In this document: in pieces, positions 45,168 to 56,935 of the stretch
Position numbering within the stretch: the stretch's first letter is position 1
Layout: each line of letters opens with the position of its first letter
Program-made: the position numbers and the translations under genes
Origin: Pyrenophora tritici-repentis
Taxonomy: Eukaryota; Ascomycota; Dothideomycetes; Pleosporales; Pleosporaceae
Direction: 5' to 3'
Length of the DNA: 64,000 nucleotides
Assembly: GCF_003171515.1 (NCBI RefSeq)
Contig: NC_089390.1
Coordinates: 62,001 to 126,000 of the forward strand
The notes under the pieces: generated by a model
Told to the model about the DNA's origin: nothing
Database searches by the model: none
What the model saw: only the letters and a program-made list of their open reading frames with translations

Positions 45168-47061
45168 TGTGTAGGGGTGTTGGTGAAGTTTTTCATGGTT
45201 TCGCGGGTGAGACTGTGCTGGGCTGTGGGTAGGGAGGTGGGTGATGGAGAGGAGATGGGAGTTCAGGGAGTCATCATCATCATCATCATATGTCTCGCTC
45301 GCTGTGCGTGGGACTGGATTTGTTTACCCAAACATTTTCATATATGGGCATATCACTACTGTTGTTGTTGTTGTTGTTTAGTATATAGCAGTGGTGGTTG
45401 ATTCCCACCCACTATGGTTTACCTTTCTGTTTCCTTCAGTTATCGATCACACTATGCGGCAAATTTTTTTTAGCATTTGGTTATTATTTTTCTGTAGTTA
45501 TAGGATACCTAGTTCTTAGTCTTCACTCCTGGACGTAAGTAGGAAGTTGTAGTACATGTAGCAAAGTCGTACTTGTAAAGACACCAATCATATACTCTAC
45601 CTACCACGTTGCGAAGTACACGTCACAAAAGAGAGTGTTTTTAATTTATAAATGCACATGGTTGTTGGTGAGCTTGGGTGTGGGCGGGGGAACATGTGTG
45701 TTTTCCGTCTTCTCCGTGTACGTGTACCACACTTTCCATTCCCGTCCTTTGTAGCACTGAACAACACTGCCAAGATACAGCCAAGCAAGATCTACAGTGC
45801 GGGAACTATATACGGTGTTTTGCGTGTAGCGCTGCCTATGTAGTAAACTTTGGGCGTAAGTTCAAGGGGGCGAGCAAGCCCATGTCCCGTCGTGGTTGTC
45901 AAACCTTGATTCAAAACAAGTAAAACAAGCAACTGTTCTTGTTGGTGGAAAGCTTTTTTAGCGCATGAGAGGGGGAGATGCGCGGAATAGATTGGATTTC
46001 GGGAAGCTGGGAAGCTGAGGGACTGGATTGAGTTTGTAATATGTAAGTATGCTGTGTTCCGGTTCCATGTTCATTTCTAATCTGCAGAGAAGGAGGGTGT
46101 GGTGGTGTAGAAGAAACCTCACGTCAGGATAATAACTCGATATACTTACTTTGATTATCTCATCTGCAGTGTATTCCCGCCAAGCTACCACCATCATCAC
46201 CATCATCACTATGTCAGGTTACATTTAGCACGGGGCTGGACGCCTTGCCGAGAAGAGCACAGCGGTAACTAACCACTTGTTGAGACAAATGCCAAATGCC
46301 AAGCGCGGAAACACAGTTCCACCCACCCAAGTGTGCCAAGCCTTCGCCCCAATAAAAGTAAAAAAAAAAAGTCAAATAACTACTGTACTTCCGCTTCGGG
46401 GTTATTGCCAAGAACTGCGGGATCCCCATGTGCAAATTGGCAAGACCTGTTGCGGAAAGTGTGTGTGTGTCAGGCTTTGGTTGGGGAGGTATTTTGGTTA
46501 ATCGGAGATGGACGGGGGGAGGACGAGGGCGAGGGACAGGGTACTATGGAGAAGTGCCAAGAAGTGTGTGGTGACTGGGCGTGGGGGGATGTCGTGATGG
46601 AAACTGCGACGCTGCACTACGAGGATCCAAGGACTAAAATTTCCAATGGAAAATTATCCCAAGTACACAACCTACGCGAACGAAAAGGAAACATGGACGT
46701 GCACATCAGATCCGGCTCAAATCCGGCTTCATGGCAATAACAAAACGCGCAATAATCACTTACTATCGCGTGTACCCCACAAAACCGTAGACGCGGGCTG
46801 GGGAAGCAGGCAGTCAAAGCCGCGGGCGGTGGAGTAGGTATGCTTGGCGTTAGATTTGCTGCAAGATGCTGGTTTCGGGGGGGGGGGGCGTCAGCGCCTT
46901 GCACTGTGCGGTCAGAAAAGAAGCACTTCGCTACTGCAGGTGCATCTGTATGTGACAGTGGGGAAGGGTGTCGGGTTGGGAAGCCAGTCGCTTGACCACA
47001 AGTTTCAGCACCCAATGTTGCTCACCGCTTCGTCTTGCAGGAGGATGTCGACGTGGTAGTT

Positions 47062-47098
<37 letters not shown>

Positions 47099-48485
47099 AA
47101 GAGTAGCTGGACACGCGGACGGATGATGTGTCGGACGGGGTTACTTTGGAAGTTTGAAACGAGTTCCACGGGCCGTTGATTGATGGACTTCGATCAAGGT
47201 GTACCTGCTCGCGATCGGGAGCCGTCGTCCGGCTGTCTTACTGCAGACTGCAAGGGTAAATTGATACGAACCCCGCAATTAGAGTAAGCAACGACGACGG
47301 CTGGGTGAGTAAGTCGTTCAGATAACTGCAGACCCACAATGTCCATGCTGTACAAGAAAGGGGTGCGAGTTTGTTGTGCTAGTGACGACACTGGTGTGGG
47401 TTTAGTCTGGTCATCCGCCCGCCAGATCAAAGGACAGCAAACCAAGTCTCGTACTCTCGTACCCGGGGCCGGTGAACCCCCACGATGGTCGCGCCTTTGG
47501 CGGCAGTACAGCATTGCCCGTGGTCGTCTCGTCGGTTTACTCTATACAGCTGATGACTGCAGCAGCTTAGACCACGTTGCGGGATTTTCGTGCGCTCCGG
47601 CCAAATGAGTTGAGTGTTTGCTATGCACGTCTTTTCATGCCCTCTGGCGGGCGACGGGATATGCTAGACTAAGAGTACTGGATGACAGGCGCCGGTCCGA
47701 TGGAATTTGAGCTGAGGGTGGCTAGTCCTGCCACCTGACCATCACCGTCTTGAGGCTCCGACGTCAAGCTTTGCACAGTGTGATCGCCGACGCACATCAT
47801 CAACCACACATTTCGCAGTGTGGAGTGGAGCGCCAGGTCCAGGGTCTTTTTGTCGCAAGAGGTGCATCAAACTTGCAGCTGGGTAGTGGGCTCTGGTACA
47901 GTGGGGGTTGGCGCAGGGAACCTAGGCCGGGGTTTGTATGGCTTTGAATTAAAGCCACTTTAGGCCCTCGAACCGGCGCGGCAGCAGTGCCTGTATTGTG
48001 TCCTCGAGCCCACATAACTTTGCGCAGACGCCCGCCGCGCCCTCGCTGCCCCTTTTGAGGTCAAGCCCGGAAGTCGTCGCTATCCTAGACGACCAAGTGC
48101 AAGCGAGCCGGCCAACGTCACTGATCTGATCGCATTGCCCTGGCCTGGTGCTTTTGCTTTCACCCCTCGCCTGCGCCTGCAACTGCATCACCGCACGGTC
48201 AGTTGCCAACTTCATCGCCAGCCCGCACGGCCAGGCCTCAATTCTAGTCGTCGGGTCCGCCCTCGGACGACTCTCTACCTCACCCCCAGTCCCTCGGCAC
48301 GTTGTGTGAATGGCTCTGTCGCAAATACAGCATTTCTACCATACTCCGCTCTTGCTGCCCACCCTACACCTGCACTCGTGCAGTGAGCTCGAGGGTTCCT
48401 ACCATTGTCCGAACCCCCTCCAACGAGCGTAGCGACAACCCCCAGCATCTCACGACATTCACCCCGGACCCCTTCCTCTCCCATC
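45168..48485. other. Intergenic region, 3.3 kb, with simple repeats
   Basis: No gene is supported. The stretch holds the RhoGEF 3' untranslated region, a (GTT)n run near 45360-45378, a 12-base G run at 46877-46888, and a (GT)n/(GA)n tract at 47062-47097. The last ~350 bases before 48486 are C-rich, a probable long 5' leader of the kinase gene. In-frame codons extend upstream of the kinase ATG but contain no earlier ATG. Confidence 0.45.
47062..47097 (+). repeat. (GT)n(GA)n compound microsatellite
   Basis: About nine GT units followed by about ten GA units. Confidence 0.85.
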
Positions 48486-50594
48486 ATGCCCATGGTTGCC
48501 GACGACTCACGTCCGCTGTCAATCTCCTTCGATGAGCGAATCCTCTCCGACTGTCTTCACTACCGAGACTCACGACCAAGTGACCACCGCTTTGCAATTG
48601 AAGAGGAGGACGAAAGCACCGGCACCGCAAGTGAGCCCGCCGAACCCCTCACCCCGACCAGCCATACAAGTGAGGGCACGCCCTACCCGCACCCGTTCCG
48701 TGACGATGAATCGGTAGACGACGTTTTCGCGACGCCTCGCCCTGCGCCGGGAGACGCGCGGAACAAGACCCCGCCGCAACAAGCGACCCAAACTTCACAA
48801 CCCCAACCAATCGTCTCCACATCGCAACCCGTTGACCGCCAATCACCGCCCGAAAGGCGCCGTCTCGGCCAGCGTGTTGGTAAGCTGTTCCGTGGAAAGT
48901 TACACCGGGGCCACTCCAGCAAGGATGGCGCCCAGTCGGAGAATTCAAGTGCTTCGACCAGCAGATTCCCAAAGCCCACTGCCGAGACTGATACCTATAT
49001 CGTCAAGACTGGTGTAGACGGCCCGGCTGAAGTATCAACTCCGGCAGTCGACATTCCTAGGCAGAGTAAGAGGCTTTCCTTTTCTCTTACCCGACGTTCA
49101 GACAGATCATCTCACGGCCACTCTCCTCCGTCTGGCTCACCTATGAGCACCATGTCGACGGATAAGCGGCCCATGTTTGGGAAGAAACCTGCGTCCTACA
49201 CAAGCATGAATAGACCCCGCCCGGGCGTCACCTGGGCTGGAAACGGAAGCGACAACACGTCCAAAAGGTCTGGCTTCTCCCGTAGACGCTCGGCAAGCAC
49301 AGAGCAGGTCCCGCGTATCGACGAGCACGGACAAAAGCCGACTGCTGGCATGTTGGCTACCTTTTCCAAACCCGCTGTGCAAGGCGTCGGCATGAAAGCA
49401 CGACGACTCAGCGTTAATCTTCCAGACGACTTTATAATAGACTGGTGCGAGCTCGACAAGGAATTCAAGAGTTCGAGCCTGATGCCGGGAAAAAGAGGTC
49501 GCATTCTCGGCAAGGGCGCAACGTCCGAAGTGCGAATCATGGCACGAAGAGGAGGCATCACAAGAGAAGAAGACTTGGTGGCAGTAAAAGAGTTTCGGGA
49601 ACGTGACAAGGAGGAGACGGAAGAAGACTATGTTCTCAAAATCAAGTCGGAATACAGCATTGCAAAGAGTCTGCATCATCCTAATATTGTCGAAACAGTA
49701 CGCCTATGTACGAACCGCGGCCGCTGGAACCACGTCATGGAATTTTGTACATATGGAGAGATATACTCGCTGGTCGAACGTAAGTTGTTTGCCGGCGGTG
49801 TTGAAGGTTTCTACAGTCGGGACGACCGGTTATGTTTTTTCAAGCAATTACTACGCGGTGTCGACTACCTACACAGTCACGGCATCGCCCACCGCGACAT
49901 CAAACTAGAAAACCTCCTCCTCAGCAAGGAAGGCCACCTCAAGATATCCGACTTCGGCGTCGCAGAAGTCTTTAGCGGCGAACACCCCGGCCTCCGCGCC
50001 TCTGGCGGCGAGTGCGGAATAAACATGGGCGACATCCGTCTCTCGGCCCCAGGAATCTGCGGCAGCCTCCCCTACATCGCGCCCGAAGTCCTCGCTAAAG
50101 ACCACAGCTACGACCCGCGGCCCCTGGACATCTGGTCGACCGCCATCGTCTACCTCACCATGACATTCGGCGGCTGTCCCTGGCAAGCGGCAAAAACCGA
50201 ATTCGAATACTACGCCCGTTTCAGCAAAGGCTGGACCACCTGGCTCGCCGCCCACCCGGACGGCGTCATCTTCGACGGGCCCGACGGCCACCCCAAATGT
50301 GGGAAACTCTTCTCTCTCATCGAACCCCCCTCTATCAAACGCCTCATGCTGAAAATGCTACACCCTGTTCCTGATAAACGCATTACTATTCGCGAGGTGC
50401 TCAAGACGTCGTGTATTCGCAATATCGCGTGTTGCTGTCCGGAGAGTTATGAGGAGCCGAAGATTACCTTCGATGCTAGTAAGGCGGGTGGCGTCAGGGG
50501 GTCGAAGAAATATCTTCATCGCCATGTTCCGCCGAAGCCGGAGAATAAAGTCGGCAAGGCGTTTACGCATCGGTTTGATATGGGGGAGAGGTGA
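48486..50594 (+). CDS. Serine/threonine kinase of the HAL4/SAT4 (Npr1/Hrk1) group
   Basis: Fungal kinases of this group control cation and nutrient transporters at the plasma membrane. The first ATG is at 48486 (MPMVADDSRPLSISFDERIL); the product is 702 residues from a single exon. The N-terminal ~330 residues are Ser/Pro/Arg-rich and probably disordered, with many possible phosphorylation sites. The kinase domain covers about 340-655. It has a Gly-loop GKGATSEVRI, Lys368 in VAVKEF, catalytic HRDIKLEN (Asp471), DFGVAE (Asp489) and APEVL in the activation segment (GICGSLPYIAPEVLAKDHSY). All catalytic residues are present. An insert between DFG and APE, rich in Gly and Cys (GLRASGGECGINMGDIRL), is a feature of this fungal clade. 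The C-terminus is Lys/His-rich. Confidence 0.9.
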   Translation: MPMVADDSRPLSISFDERILSDCLHYRDSRPSDHRFAIEEEDESTGTASEPAEPLTPTSHTSEGTPYPHPFRDDESVDDVFATPRPAPGDARNKTPPQQATQTSQPQPIVSTSQPVDRQSPPERRRLGQRVGKLFRGKLHRGHSSKDGAQSENSSASTSRFPKPTAETDTYIVKTGVDGPAEVSTPAVDIPRQSKRLSFSLTRRSDRSSHGHSPPSGSPMSTMSTDKRPMFGKKPASYTSMNRPRPGVTWAGNGSDNTSKRSGFSRRRSASTEQVPRIDEHGQKPTAGMLATFSKPAVQGVGMKARRLSVNLPDDFIIDWCELDKEFKSSSLMPGKRGRILGKGATSEVRIMARRGGITREEDLVAVKEFRERDKEETEEDYVLKIKSEYSIAKSLHHPNIVETVRLCTNRGRWNHVMEFCTYGEIYSLVERKLFAGGVEGFYSRDDRLCFFKQLLRGVDYLHSHGIAHRDIKLENLLLSKEGHLKISDFGVAEVFSGEHPGLRASGGECGINMGDIRLSAPGICGSLPYIAPEVLAKDHSYDPRPLDIWSTAIVYLTMTFGGCPWQAAKTEFEYYARFSKGWTTWLAAHPDGVIFDGPDGHPKCGKLFSLIEPPSIKRLMLKMLHPVPDKRITIREVLKTSCIRNIACCCPESYEEPKITFDASKAGGVRGSKKYLHRHVPPKPENKVGKAFTHRFDMGER

Positions 50595-52819
50595 GGGGGT
50601 TGGGGGGGGGGGGGGGGTTTCTTTTCTGTAGATGACTTGACTTGACTTTCTGTTGTGTTACGATGGTACGGTTTAGCATTCACGGGCGCTCGTTTTCTGT
50701 GCTGTGGCTGTGGTTGGGCTATATATGTATGAATGACAGGCTAGGGCAAGACTGGGTTGGTGGATGAGAACGATTAGGCAAAAGGGTGGTTTTTTGACTT
50801 GTGTTTTTTTGTCCACAAGAGGAATTTGTGGATAGCGATAGCATGGGGTGGACATTTTCACAGCGTTTTGCGCGCATGTTGTGTTGCATGTTTTTTGCGT
50901 GCGCGGTATAGCTGTCTAGCTTAGACTGCATTCATCATCATCATCAGCTTGTTCCGAGTGTTTAGATGAGGGAGACAGCATGAGTGTCCATGAGCGCAAT
51001 ATCGAATACAAAATACAGAATTATGTCATTTCTCAACTTTCTCACTAGTTACGATCATCTCACGTTTCACATCCTATCACAAGCCTAATCTCACCTTGAT
51101 GTGCTCACAATTACTTAACGGCATCCGTACCAAACTACGGATTACCAGAACAAGATAAGATAAGACAAGACAAGCAACGCCGCCATTGTTCAACGGCTTT
51201 CCCGGCTTTTCCCCGCATACGTTCGTGTTGATAACGTGGCTGCGGGTGCTGATCTTACCTGCGAACGGGAGGGGGATGCGAGCATTTGCCCGTGTCTTCC
51301 CGTTGTGCTTCCGTTTGGTATTTGCGTCTGCGTTGTTTTTTTCCTGTTTGGAGGCGGGATGGCGCGGATGAAGAGGTGAGGATGGGGGGAATTATGTAAA
51401 CGGTGTAAACTGGAAGATTTACAAGTTTCTTACCAGGTGTGGGGATGCTTGAGGTGAAAGATGGGTGTGTAGACATGGACTTTGGTTGTGATAGCATGTT
51501 GTAGAACATGGATATTGATTCTCGTGTCTGGATCAAAGATGTATACTTTTCTCGTTTCCCTAACTCTAATCTTTGCATTTTTCTATGGTTATTTTCCGAA
51601 TATACTCCACTTTGGCGGGTGTATATAGTTGCAGGCGCGGTATAAACCCGCTACCCTACCTGCGTGGTGCTGTGCTGCGGGGTTGCTTACAATAGTCACA
51701 CCGCATCTTAACCAACGTAAACGTTGATCCCGGACCTAACTATCCAATCCCAGCTCTTCTCCTTTCCACCCAATTTTCAAGCCTAACTTGGGCCTTTTTT
51801 CCTCGCTTTTGTCCAACGCCCTACATTTGGCCTTCAGACACCCAAGCCCAGCAGACAAAGTAGGTACAGCAACCGGATACCGCCCCACACACACACACAT
51901 GAACCTTAACGGTCCGGTGAAAAAAACCCGCACCCGCATGCCAGCTCGCATCTCACAAATCGTTAGTTCTCGGACCGTTAACCCAACCTATTAAGCACAG
52001 ACAAGCACCCCCGCAGTCGCCCTAAGAAATGCTTATCACAACTAAGCCTAGCGAATTTCAGACTTAAGCCTGGTGGAGTGGAGGAGGGGGGTGGCTTAGT
52101 GGTGCTTGGGTTAGCTTACCCTATATACTACTACTACTGGGTTTGGTATATAGGTATGTATAGCCGGGCGCTTGCTGCTGCATGCTGTGAGTAGTATGGG
52201 CGTACTGGTTGATGTTGGGGCTGCATGTATGGCTAGCTGGCTGCGAGTTTGGTGTTGGTGTTGGCGCTTTTCTGGTGCGGTGCTGTAGGTGTGTGTAGGT
52301 AGGTAGGTAGGTAGGTAGGTAGGTGTATGCGGGTGAGATGATGGTCTGTGTGAGACTGGTAACGCGAATAAGTGTCGGGTACCGGTACCGGCTGCGCTGC
52401 AAAAGGTAAAATGTGTATGTAAGATGCGAGATGCACCAAATGGTATTACGAGAGTGGCGTGATGGGAAATTGAGTGTGCGAGCTGAGTGTGTGCACGTGT
52501 GTAGGTGTGAACGGTGAAATGTGTGTGTGGGGGTTAGATAGGTGGAGCTGGAGGGGAGGCGAGCTAGTGACTAATGTAATAGGGTGGGAGTTTCGGTTTT
52601 GTGTGGTGGGCTAAGATGTGTGGTGTGGTAGATGCATGGTAGGTGGGATGGGGGAAGGAGTCGCTTGTGCGATGACGGAGGTGTGTAGAGTAAAATATGT
52701 GCTTCTTCGATTTAAGTATCTAGCGACAAATCCATGTACAACAAAACACCAACAGTCGAACAATTCGAAACCGCGAAAACAGAAAAAGCGCAGAGTAAAC
52801 TGTCCTACACACACACTTC
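50595..52819. other. Intergenic region, 2.2 kb, with simple repeats
   Basis: The stretch lies between the kinase gene and the converging spermidine-synthase-like gene. It carries a 16-base G run at 50602-50617 right after the kinase stop, and an (AGGT)n tract at 52296-52324. All open frames are short and low-complexity. No gene is called. Confidence 0.45.
52296..52324 (+). repeat. (AGGT)n microsatellite
   Basis: About seven tetranucleotide units. Confidence 0.85.
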
Positions 52820-54565
52820 TTACCACATCTCCCACACCCCCGCCGGCAACACACTCCTCATAATCCTCCAATGACTAACCGCGCCATCCTTATGAAACTT
52901 CTCCAAAGCCCCTACATCCTTATTCCCCATGACCTTCCCGCCTTCTTCCTCCCTCACAAACTCATACTTGACCTCCAATGCCTCCCTCGGCTGTAAAAAG
53001 TTATTCCTCGCAAGACTACCCAGCAAATCCTTTGCCGTCGCATCCCTAAACCGAATAGCCTTCTTCCCCAACTCATGATCTCTTTTCACGCAAAAAACAA
53101 CCATGTTGATGAAATCGGCATCACCCTCTTTATGGTCTTCGCGCGGCGGCGTGTCGCGAAAGAGGCGGCAGGCGGGGAAGATGGCGTGGATGGTGTTGAG
53201 GACGAGTTTGGTGGAGCCTAGACTGAGGTCTCCGGCGTAGTTTATCGCGACGACGCCGTCGTCTTTAAGGAGGTCGTACAGACCTTGCATGAATTCTGTG
53301 GTGAAGAGGTAGACGGGTTCTGCGCCGCCCGTGAAGACGTCGTGCATGATGTAGTCGAAGCTTCCTGGGGCGGACACGGAGGTGCGGGCGACGTAGGCGG
53401 TGGCGTCGTCGATGACGGCCGTGTGTTTGGGACTCAGGTTGAAGTACTTGGTTGCGTAGTAGTGTACGACGGGGTCGAGCTCGACGATGGTGGTGTTGAG
53501 GCCGTGGGCGATCATGGCGTTGGGTGCGGTGCCGATGCCGAGACCGATTACCAAAGCCGACTTTTCGCTGTCGGGGAGGGTGGGGAGTGAGGGTACGGCG
53601 GGTTCTACGAGGCGGACGGCTTCGAGGAGGACGAAGACGGCGAAGATGGATTCGCGTTGGCGTTGGCCTTTGGAGTAGGCGTCGGGTGTTACGAGCCATT
53701 CGCCTCCGAGGAGGGAGTGGTCGCAGCGGAGGAGGCGGAAGGCATTGTCTGCGTCATTTTCGATGACGGAGACGTAGCCTGTGATTGATTCTTGGCGAGC
53801 AAGAATTGTAAAGTTTTGCGTGGCTTGGAGAGTAGAGTTTGCCAGTTGGAAGCCGTGAGCCGAGGGATGATGCGGGTTGGCCCAAAGTGTGTGAAGGATA
53901 GCTGGAAAAGCGAAGACGATGACGCGGGATGGGGTGAGGAAAGCAGAGGCAGATGCGAGCAACAACTGCATTCCAATGCGGGTGAAGTAGATGGATGTGC
54001 CGATGAAGTTTGGAATGAGCGCGCTGCTCATCTTGGCCACGGTAGAAATGGTAAAGTACGATGCGGTAGGAATGATGGCCTCCTTCAATGGTGATGACTG
54101 ATATCCAATAAGATCGAAGCAATCGAAGAAGTCCATGGCGCCGTAAACCGATAGGAATAGCAGAGGGAAGTATGTTAGGGATTCGACGATGAATGGTCCG
54201 TACTCAATACCGAGTTTCTCACTGTACTGGAAGAGCAGGAATTGTATAACAGGCGTCCAGTATGCAACCACAGCGATGTACTGGGAAACATTCACAGACA
54301 CATAGCTCTTGAGTCCTCGTCTTACCAGCAGGGCTGCGACGGCAGTGAGTGTCATAGTCCGCTGGTGGTGCAGGGATGCTGGAATGGATCCATAGACGGG
54401 CGACAAGTTGAGCTGCGAAATGGGAGATGCAACGCCTGCAATTAACAGAAGTGCCATTGCCCTTCCGATACTGATGAGAAATTCCGGTGCCGTCATACGC
54501 GGAGTCTGTTTCTGCGCCTCCTTGGCCGCCTTTGGCTTCTTCTGCGTCTTTTGTTTTGAAGACAT
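52820..54565 (-). CDS. Membrane protein with a spermidine-synthase-like methyltransferase-fold domain
   Basis: The start used is MSSKQKTQKKPKAAKEAQKQ at 54565; a methionine three codons upstream is possible. The product is 581 residues from one exon. The N-terminal half carries about six or seven hydrophobic helices (for example AMALLLIAGVASPISQLN and YIAVVAYWTPVIQFLLFQYS). The C-terminal half has a Rossmann-type SAM/dcSAM-binding core: ALVIGLGIGTAPNAMIAHGL, then IVELDPVVHYYATKYFNL, VIDDATAYVA and FDYIMHDVFTGGAEPVYLFT, the order seen in polyamine synthases. The catalytic Asp of true spermidine synthases (in YDVII.D.sDP) is represented by MHDVF, so aminopropyl transfer is uncertain. Fusions of SpeE-like domains to membrane helices are known in fungi and bacteria. 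The substrate is unknown. It is divergent from the CCDC97-like gene. Confidence 0.78.
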   Translation of the reverse strand: MSSKQKTQKKPKAAKEAQKQTPRMTAPEFLISIGRAMALLLIAGVASPISQLNLSPVYGSIPASLHHQRTMTLTAVAALLVRRGLKSYVSVNVSQYIAVVAYWTPVIQFLLFQYSEKLGIEYGPFIVESLTYFPLLFLSVYGAMDFFDCFDLIGYQSSPLKEAIIPTASYFTISTVAKMSSALIPNFIGTSIYFTRIGMQLLLASASAFLTPSRVIVFAFPAILHTLWANPHHPSAHGFQLANSTLQATQNFTILARQESITGYVSVIENDADNAFRLLRCDHSLLGGEWLVTPDAYSKGQRQRESIFAVFVLLEAVRLVEPAVPSLPTLPDSEKSALVIGLGIGTAPNAMIAHGLNTTIVELDPVVHYYATKYFNLSPKHTAVIDDATAYVARTSVSAPGSFDYIMHDVFTGGAEPVYLFTTEFMQGLYDLLKDDGVVAINYAGDLSLGSTKLVLNTIHAIFPACRLFRDTPPREDHKEGDADFINMVVFCVKRDHELGKKAIRFRDATAKDLLGSLARNNFLQPREALEVKYEFVREEEGGKVMGNKDVGALEKFHKDGAVSHWRIMRSVLPAGVWEMW

Positions 54566-55064
54566 GATGTACACGATCTATCTCTTTCTCCCAATGAACA
54601 ATGTTATGAAGATACGTCGAAAGATGCAGAAGTGACAGATATGTACAGTGCAAAAGACCAGATATGGCGTAAATGTACCAAGCTCTTCGCCCACTATATA
54701 ACGGACCGTGTTTCCGCAACGTAACTTGTATTCGGCCTGCGAAGAAGGACCACCACAAAGATGAAAGTGCAAGAAAAGAAAGCCAGGCCAATGCTGAAGA
54801 TGGAAAGAAAGAAGACGGGGATGAGATGGAATTAGATTAAGAAGCCAGCTGTTCCTTGCTGGACCCTTGACGCGCGGGTGAAACGGTTGTTCATTAAGTG
54901 TGGAGTTGTTTCGACTGGGCGCGTTTCGCAGTAACTTAGTTAGCGTAGCCTGTAGCGCGAGCCGCCCGTGTGGCGTCATTCCCCATGCTTGTCGACATTC
55001 ACTCTCAACAACGCCCACCACGATAAATAGCATTGAGGATAGTTGAGGCGCTATTCGGATTAGT
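54566..55064. promoter_or_regulatory. Bidirectional promoter region
   Basis: The 499-bp gap separates two divergently transcribed genes and must hold both promoters. No coding sequence is supported. A minus-strand frame that extends through it (54578-55177) is antisense to the plus-strand gene and is not called. Confidence 0.5.
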
Positions 55065-55784
55065 ATGCCATATATGACAGGATCTCCCATCATGGCGCCT
55101 CTCGTCCTCCGACCTGCGAATGCGCCGGATGCCGCAAAGCACCCCGCCGCGACATACACAACCGAGGATATGGACATGGACGACGACGTAGATGATACCC
55201 TTCTGCGCGAGCAAATGCGCCAGCAGCAAGATGAACGCGCACAACGACTCCAAGCAAAAAACCGGCGTAAACGCTACCTCGAAGTGCATCCCGAGTACTT
55301 CTCCGATGCCTCGCTCGAACTCGCCGATCCGCTCCTTTACGACCGCCTCATACGCCGCTTCCAATCAGCATCAGAGCGCGAAGCCGAAGGACGAAAAAAG
55401 GGCTTCTCAGGTCAAATGTCCGCGGATCTCTGGCGCGCAGAGGCGAAGAAAGACGCGCTGTCGCAACCCGACCCCAACTCGCTCTTCACATATAGCCGCG
55501 GACCGCAAGGGGAGATTGTAGAAGAAGACAAGGACGATATCCCCATGACAAAAGAGGAAGGCCAGGCATGGTGGGTGGACGAGATGACACAACGCTTTCT
55601 ACGAGGCGGCGACGACGACTTCGACTATGCCAAGCTCGTCGACGGCAATGCCCAGTACGATGATCCAGAGCAGGAGAGGGATTTGGAAGAGGCCTACTTT
55701 GAGAGTATGGAGAGCGATTTTGATTCGGATGGGGAGGGCAAGGAGAAGGTGTTGGTGGGGGAGACGGGTATACAGGATTATTGA
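55065..55784 (+). CDS. CCDC97-like (DUF2052) protein, probable splicing-associated factor
   Basis: The product is 239 residues from a single exon. The start is MPYMTGSPIMAPLVLRPANA; the methionine at 55092 is an alternative. The conserved core is KNRRKRYLEVHPEYFSDASL followed by ELADPLLYDRLIRRFQ, the signature of the CCD97-like C-terminal domain. The segment is helical and basic, and the rest is very acidic (DMDMDDDVDDTLL and a Glu/Asp-rich tail). In animals CCDC97 is found with the SF3b part of U2 snRNP; a similar role here is inference from the family. The domain shows no enzyme motif. Confidence 0.75.
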   Translation: MPYMTGSPIMAPLVLRPANAPDAAKHPAATYTTEDMDMDDDVDDTLLREQMRQQQDERAQRLQAKNRRKRYLEVHPEYFSDASLELADPLLYDRLIRRFQSASEREAEGRKKGFSGQMSADLWRAEAKKDALSQPDPNSLFTYSRGPQGEIVEEDKDDIPMTKEEGQAWWVDEMTQRFLRGGDDDFDYAKLVDGNAQYDDPEQERDLEEAYFESMESDFDSDGEGKEKVLVGETGIQDY

Positions 55785-56402
55785 AAGTCTGGCCAGGCTG
55801 AGACGCTTGCGAAAAGGGAATACGAGTACAGACGGGGTTTTTGGGGGTTGCAAGCGTAAGAGCAGAAGCGTATGAGTACGTTGTTACACACTGATTGGAT
55901 CGAGGCACAGTGCTAACGGTACTGCTAGGTTGTACTTGCACGCAACTGCCCAATTACCAACCTCGCCCTGCTTCTCGACGACCCGATGCCCGATTCTCCC
56001 CTTCACCCGATGATTTCCCTGCAACATGGTCAACTTCCATAATTGTTATTTGTTCACTTAGCTGTGAAAACCCTTTTCGTATCCAGCGTCGCGAGTGGCC
56101 CGGGGCTGTTCTCTTGGCTGGTTGAACCTTGGTTCGGCGCATGGTAACATCTCGGTACCAGCTCTAGCTTTTGAGCCCACTGACTCACATGCAAATATAA
56201 AATCCGCGCACAGCTCCCTTTCCTCATCCACCGACACAAACCCTCAGATACCACGCTTCCGAATCGCATCCACCGAACATCATCCACGACCATCGACCCT
56301 ACCAACATCACCTTATACTACAACCCTCCGCGCTCCGCGTCAGAGCAAAAGCGGAAACACCTTTACTTATAAATCCCCCATCGACACTTATTTCACCACG
56401 AT
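55785..56402. other. Intergenic, 0.6 kb
   Basis: 3' side of the CCDC97-like gene and upstream part of the following remnant. No gene or repeat is supported. Confidence 0.4.
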
Positions 56403-56935
56403 GCCCGAATATTCCCTTGGGGCAGAGAGACTTCATTCTCGTCAGCGAACGTCGCGAGCGTAGGGAAAAGCTCTACGCCGAGGATTAAAAAAGGATCGAA
56501 GCAACCCAAATACCGCGCAATCCTCCGGCCGATCGCCCCTTCACGCTAAGGTCCTGTCGACAGGCTGTGACTCTCTGAGACGTTTGCAAGGGGTCGGACC
56601 AGATTGCCAGCACCATTAATGCTGTAGAGAGCCTAACGTTCGATATGACTACAGGGGCATGGGATTGTGAGTCCAATCGCAGATTCTACTTGGATCAGAA
56701 GATGCGGGAGTGGTTGGAACAAGCACTCATACTACATGGGTATTCCTTTGTAATGTGGCTATGCGATCTGGAACCCGGTAAAGAGCTCGCTGCCTATCGT
56801 CCTCGCGAGAGTGAGACACCTCCTTTACCTGACTGGCTTTTACTCGACTGCATTTTCTTTCGCAAATTCGGCAAAGATATTTACACCGGAATCGACATGG
56901 ATGATGGCAGTCCTTTTATAACACTTGAGTAGTTC
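56403..56935 (+). pseudogene. Gene remnant with two internal stops, unknown family
   Basis: One plus-strand frame runs from about 56403 to the stop at 56933-56935. It is interrupted by TAA at 56486-56488 and TGA at 56576-56578. The last open part (from 56645, MTTGAWDCESNRRFYLDQKM) encodes 95 residues of normal composition, including YSFVMWLCDLEPGKELAAYR and LLDCIFFRKFGKDIYTG. I do not recognise the family. The 95-residue part could still be a small gene by itself. Confidence 0.4.

Noticed and set aside
54578..55177. 199-codon minus-strand frame
   Set aside because: It overlaps the start of the CCDC97-like gene in antisense and covers the shared promoter; no domain is visible.
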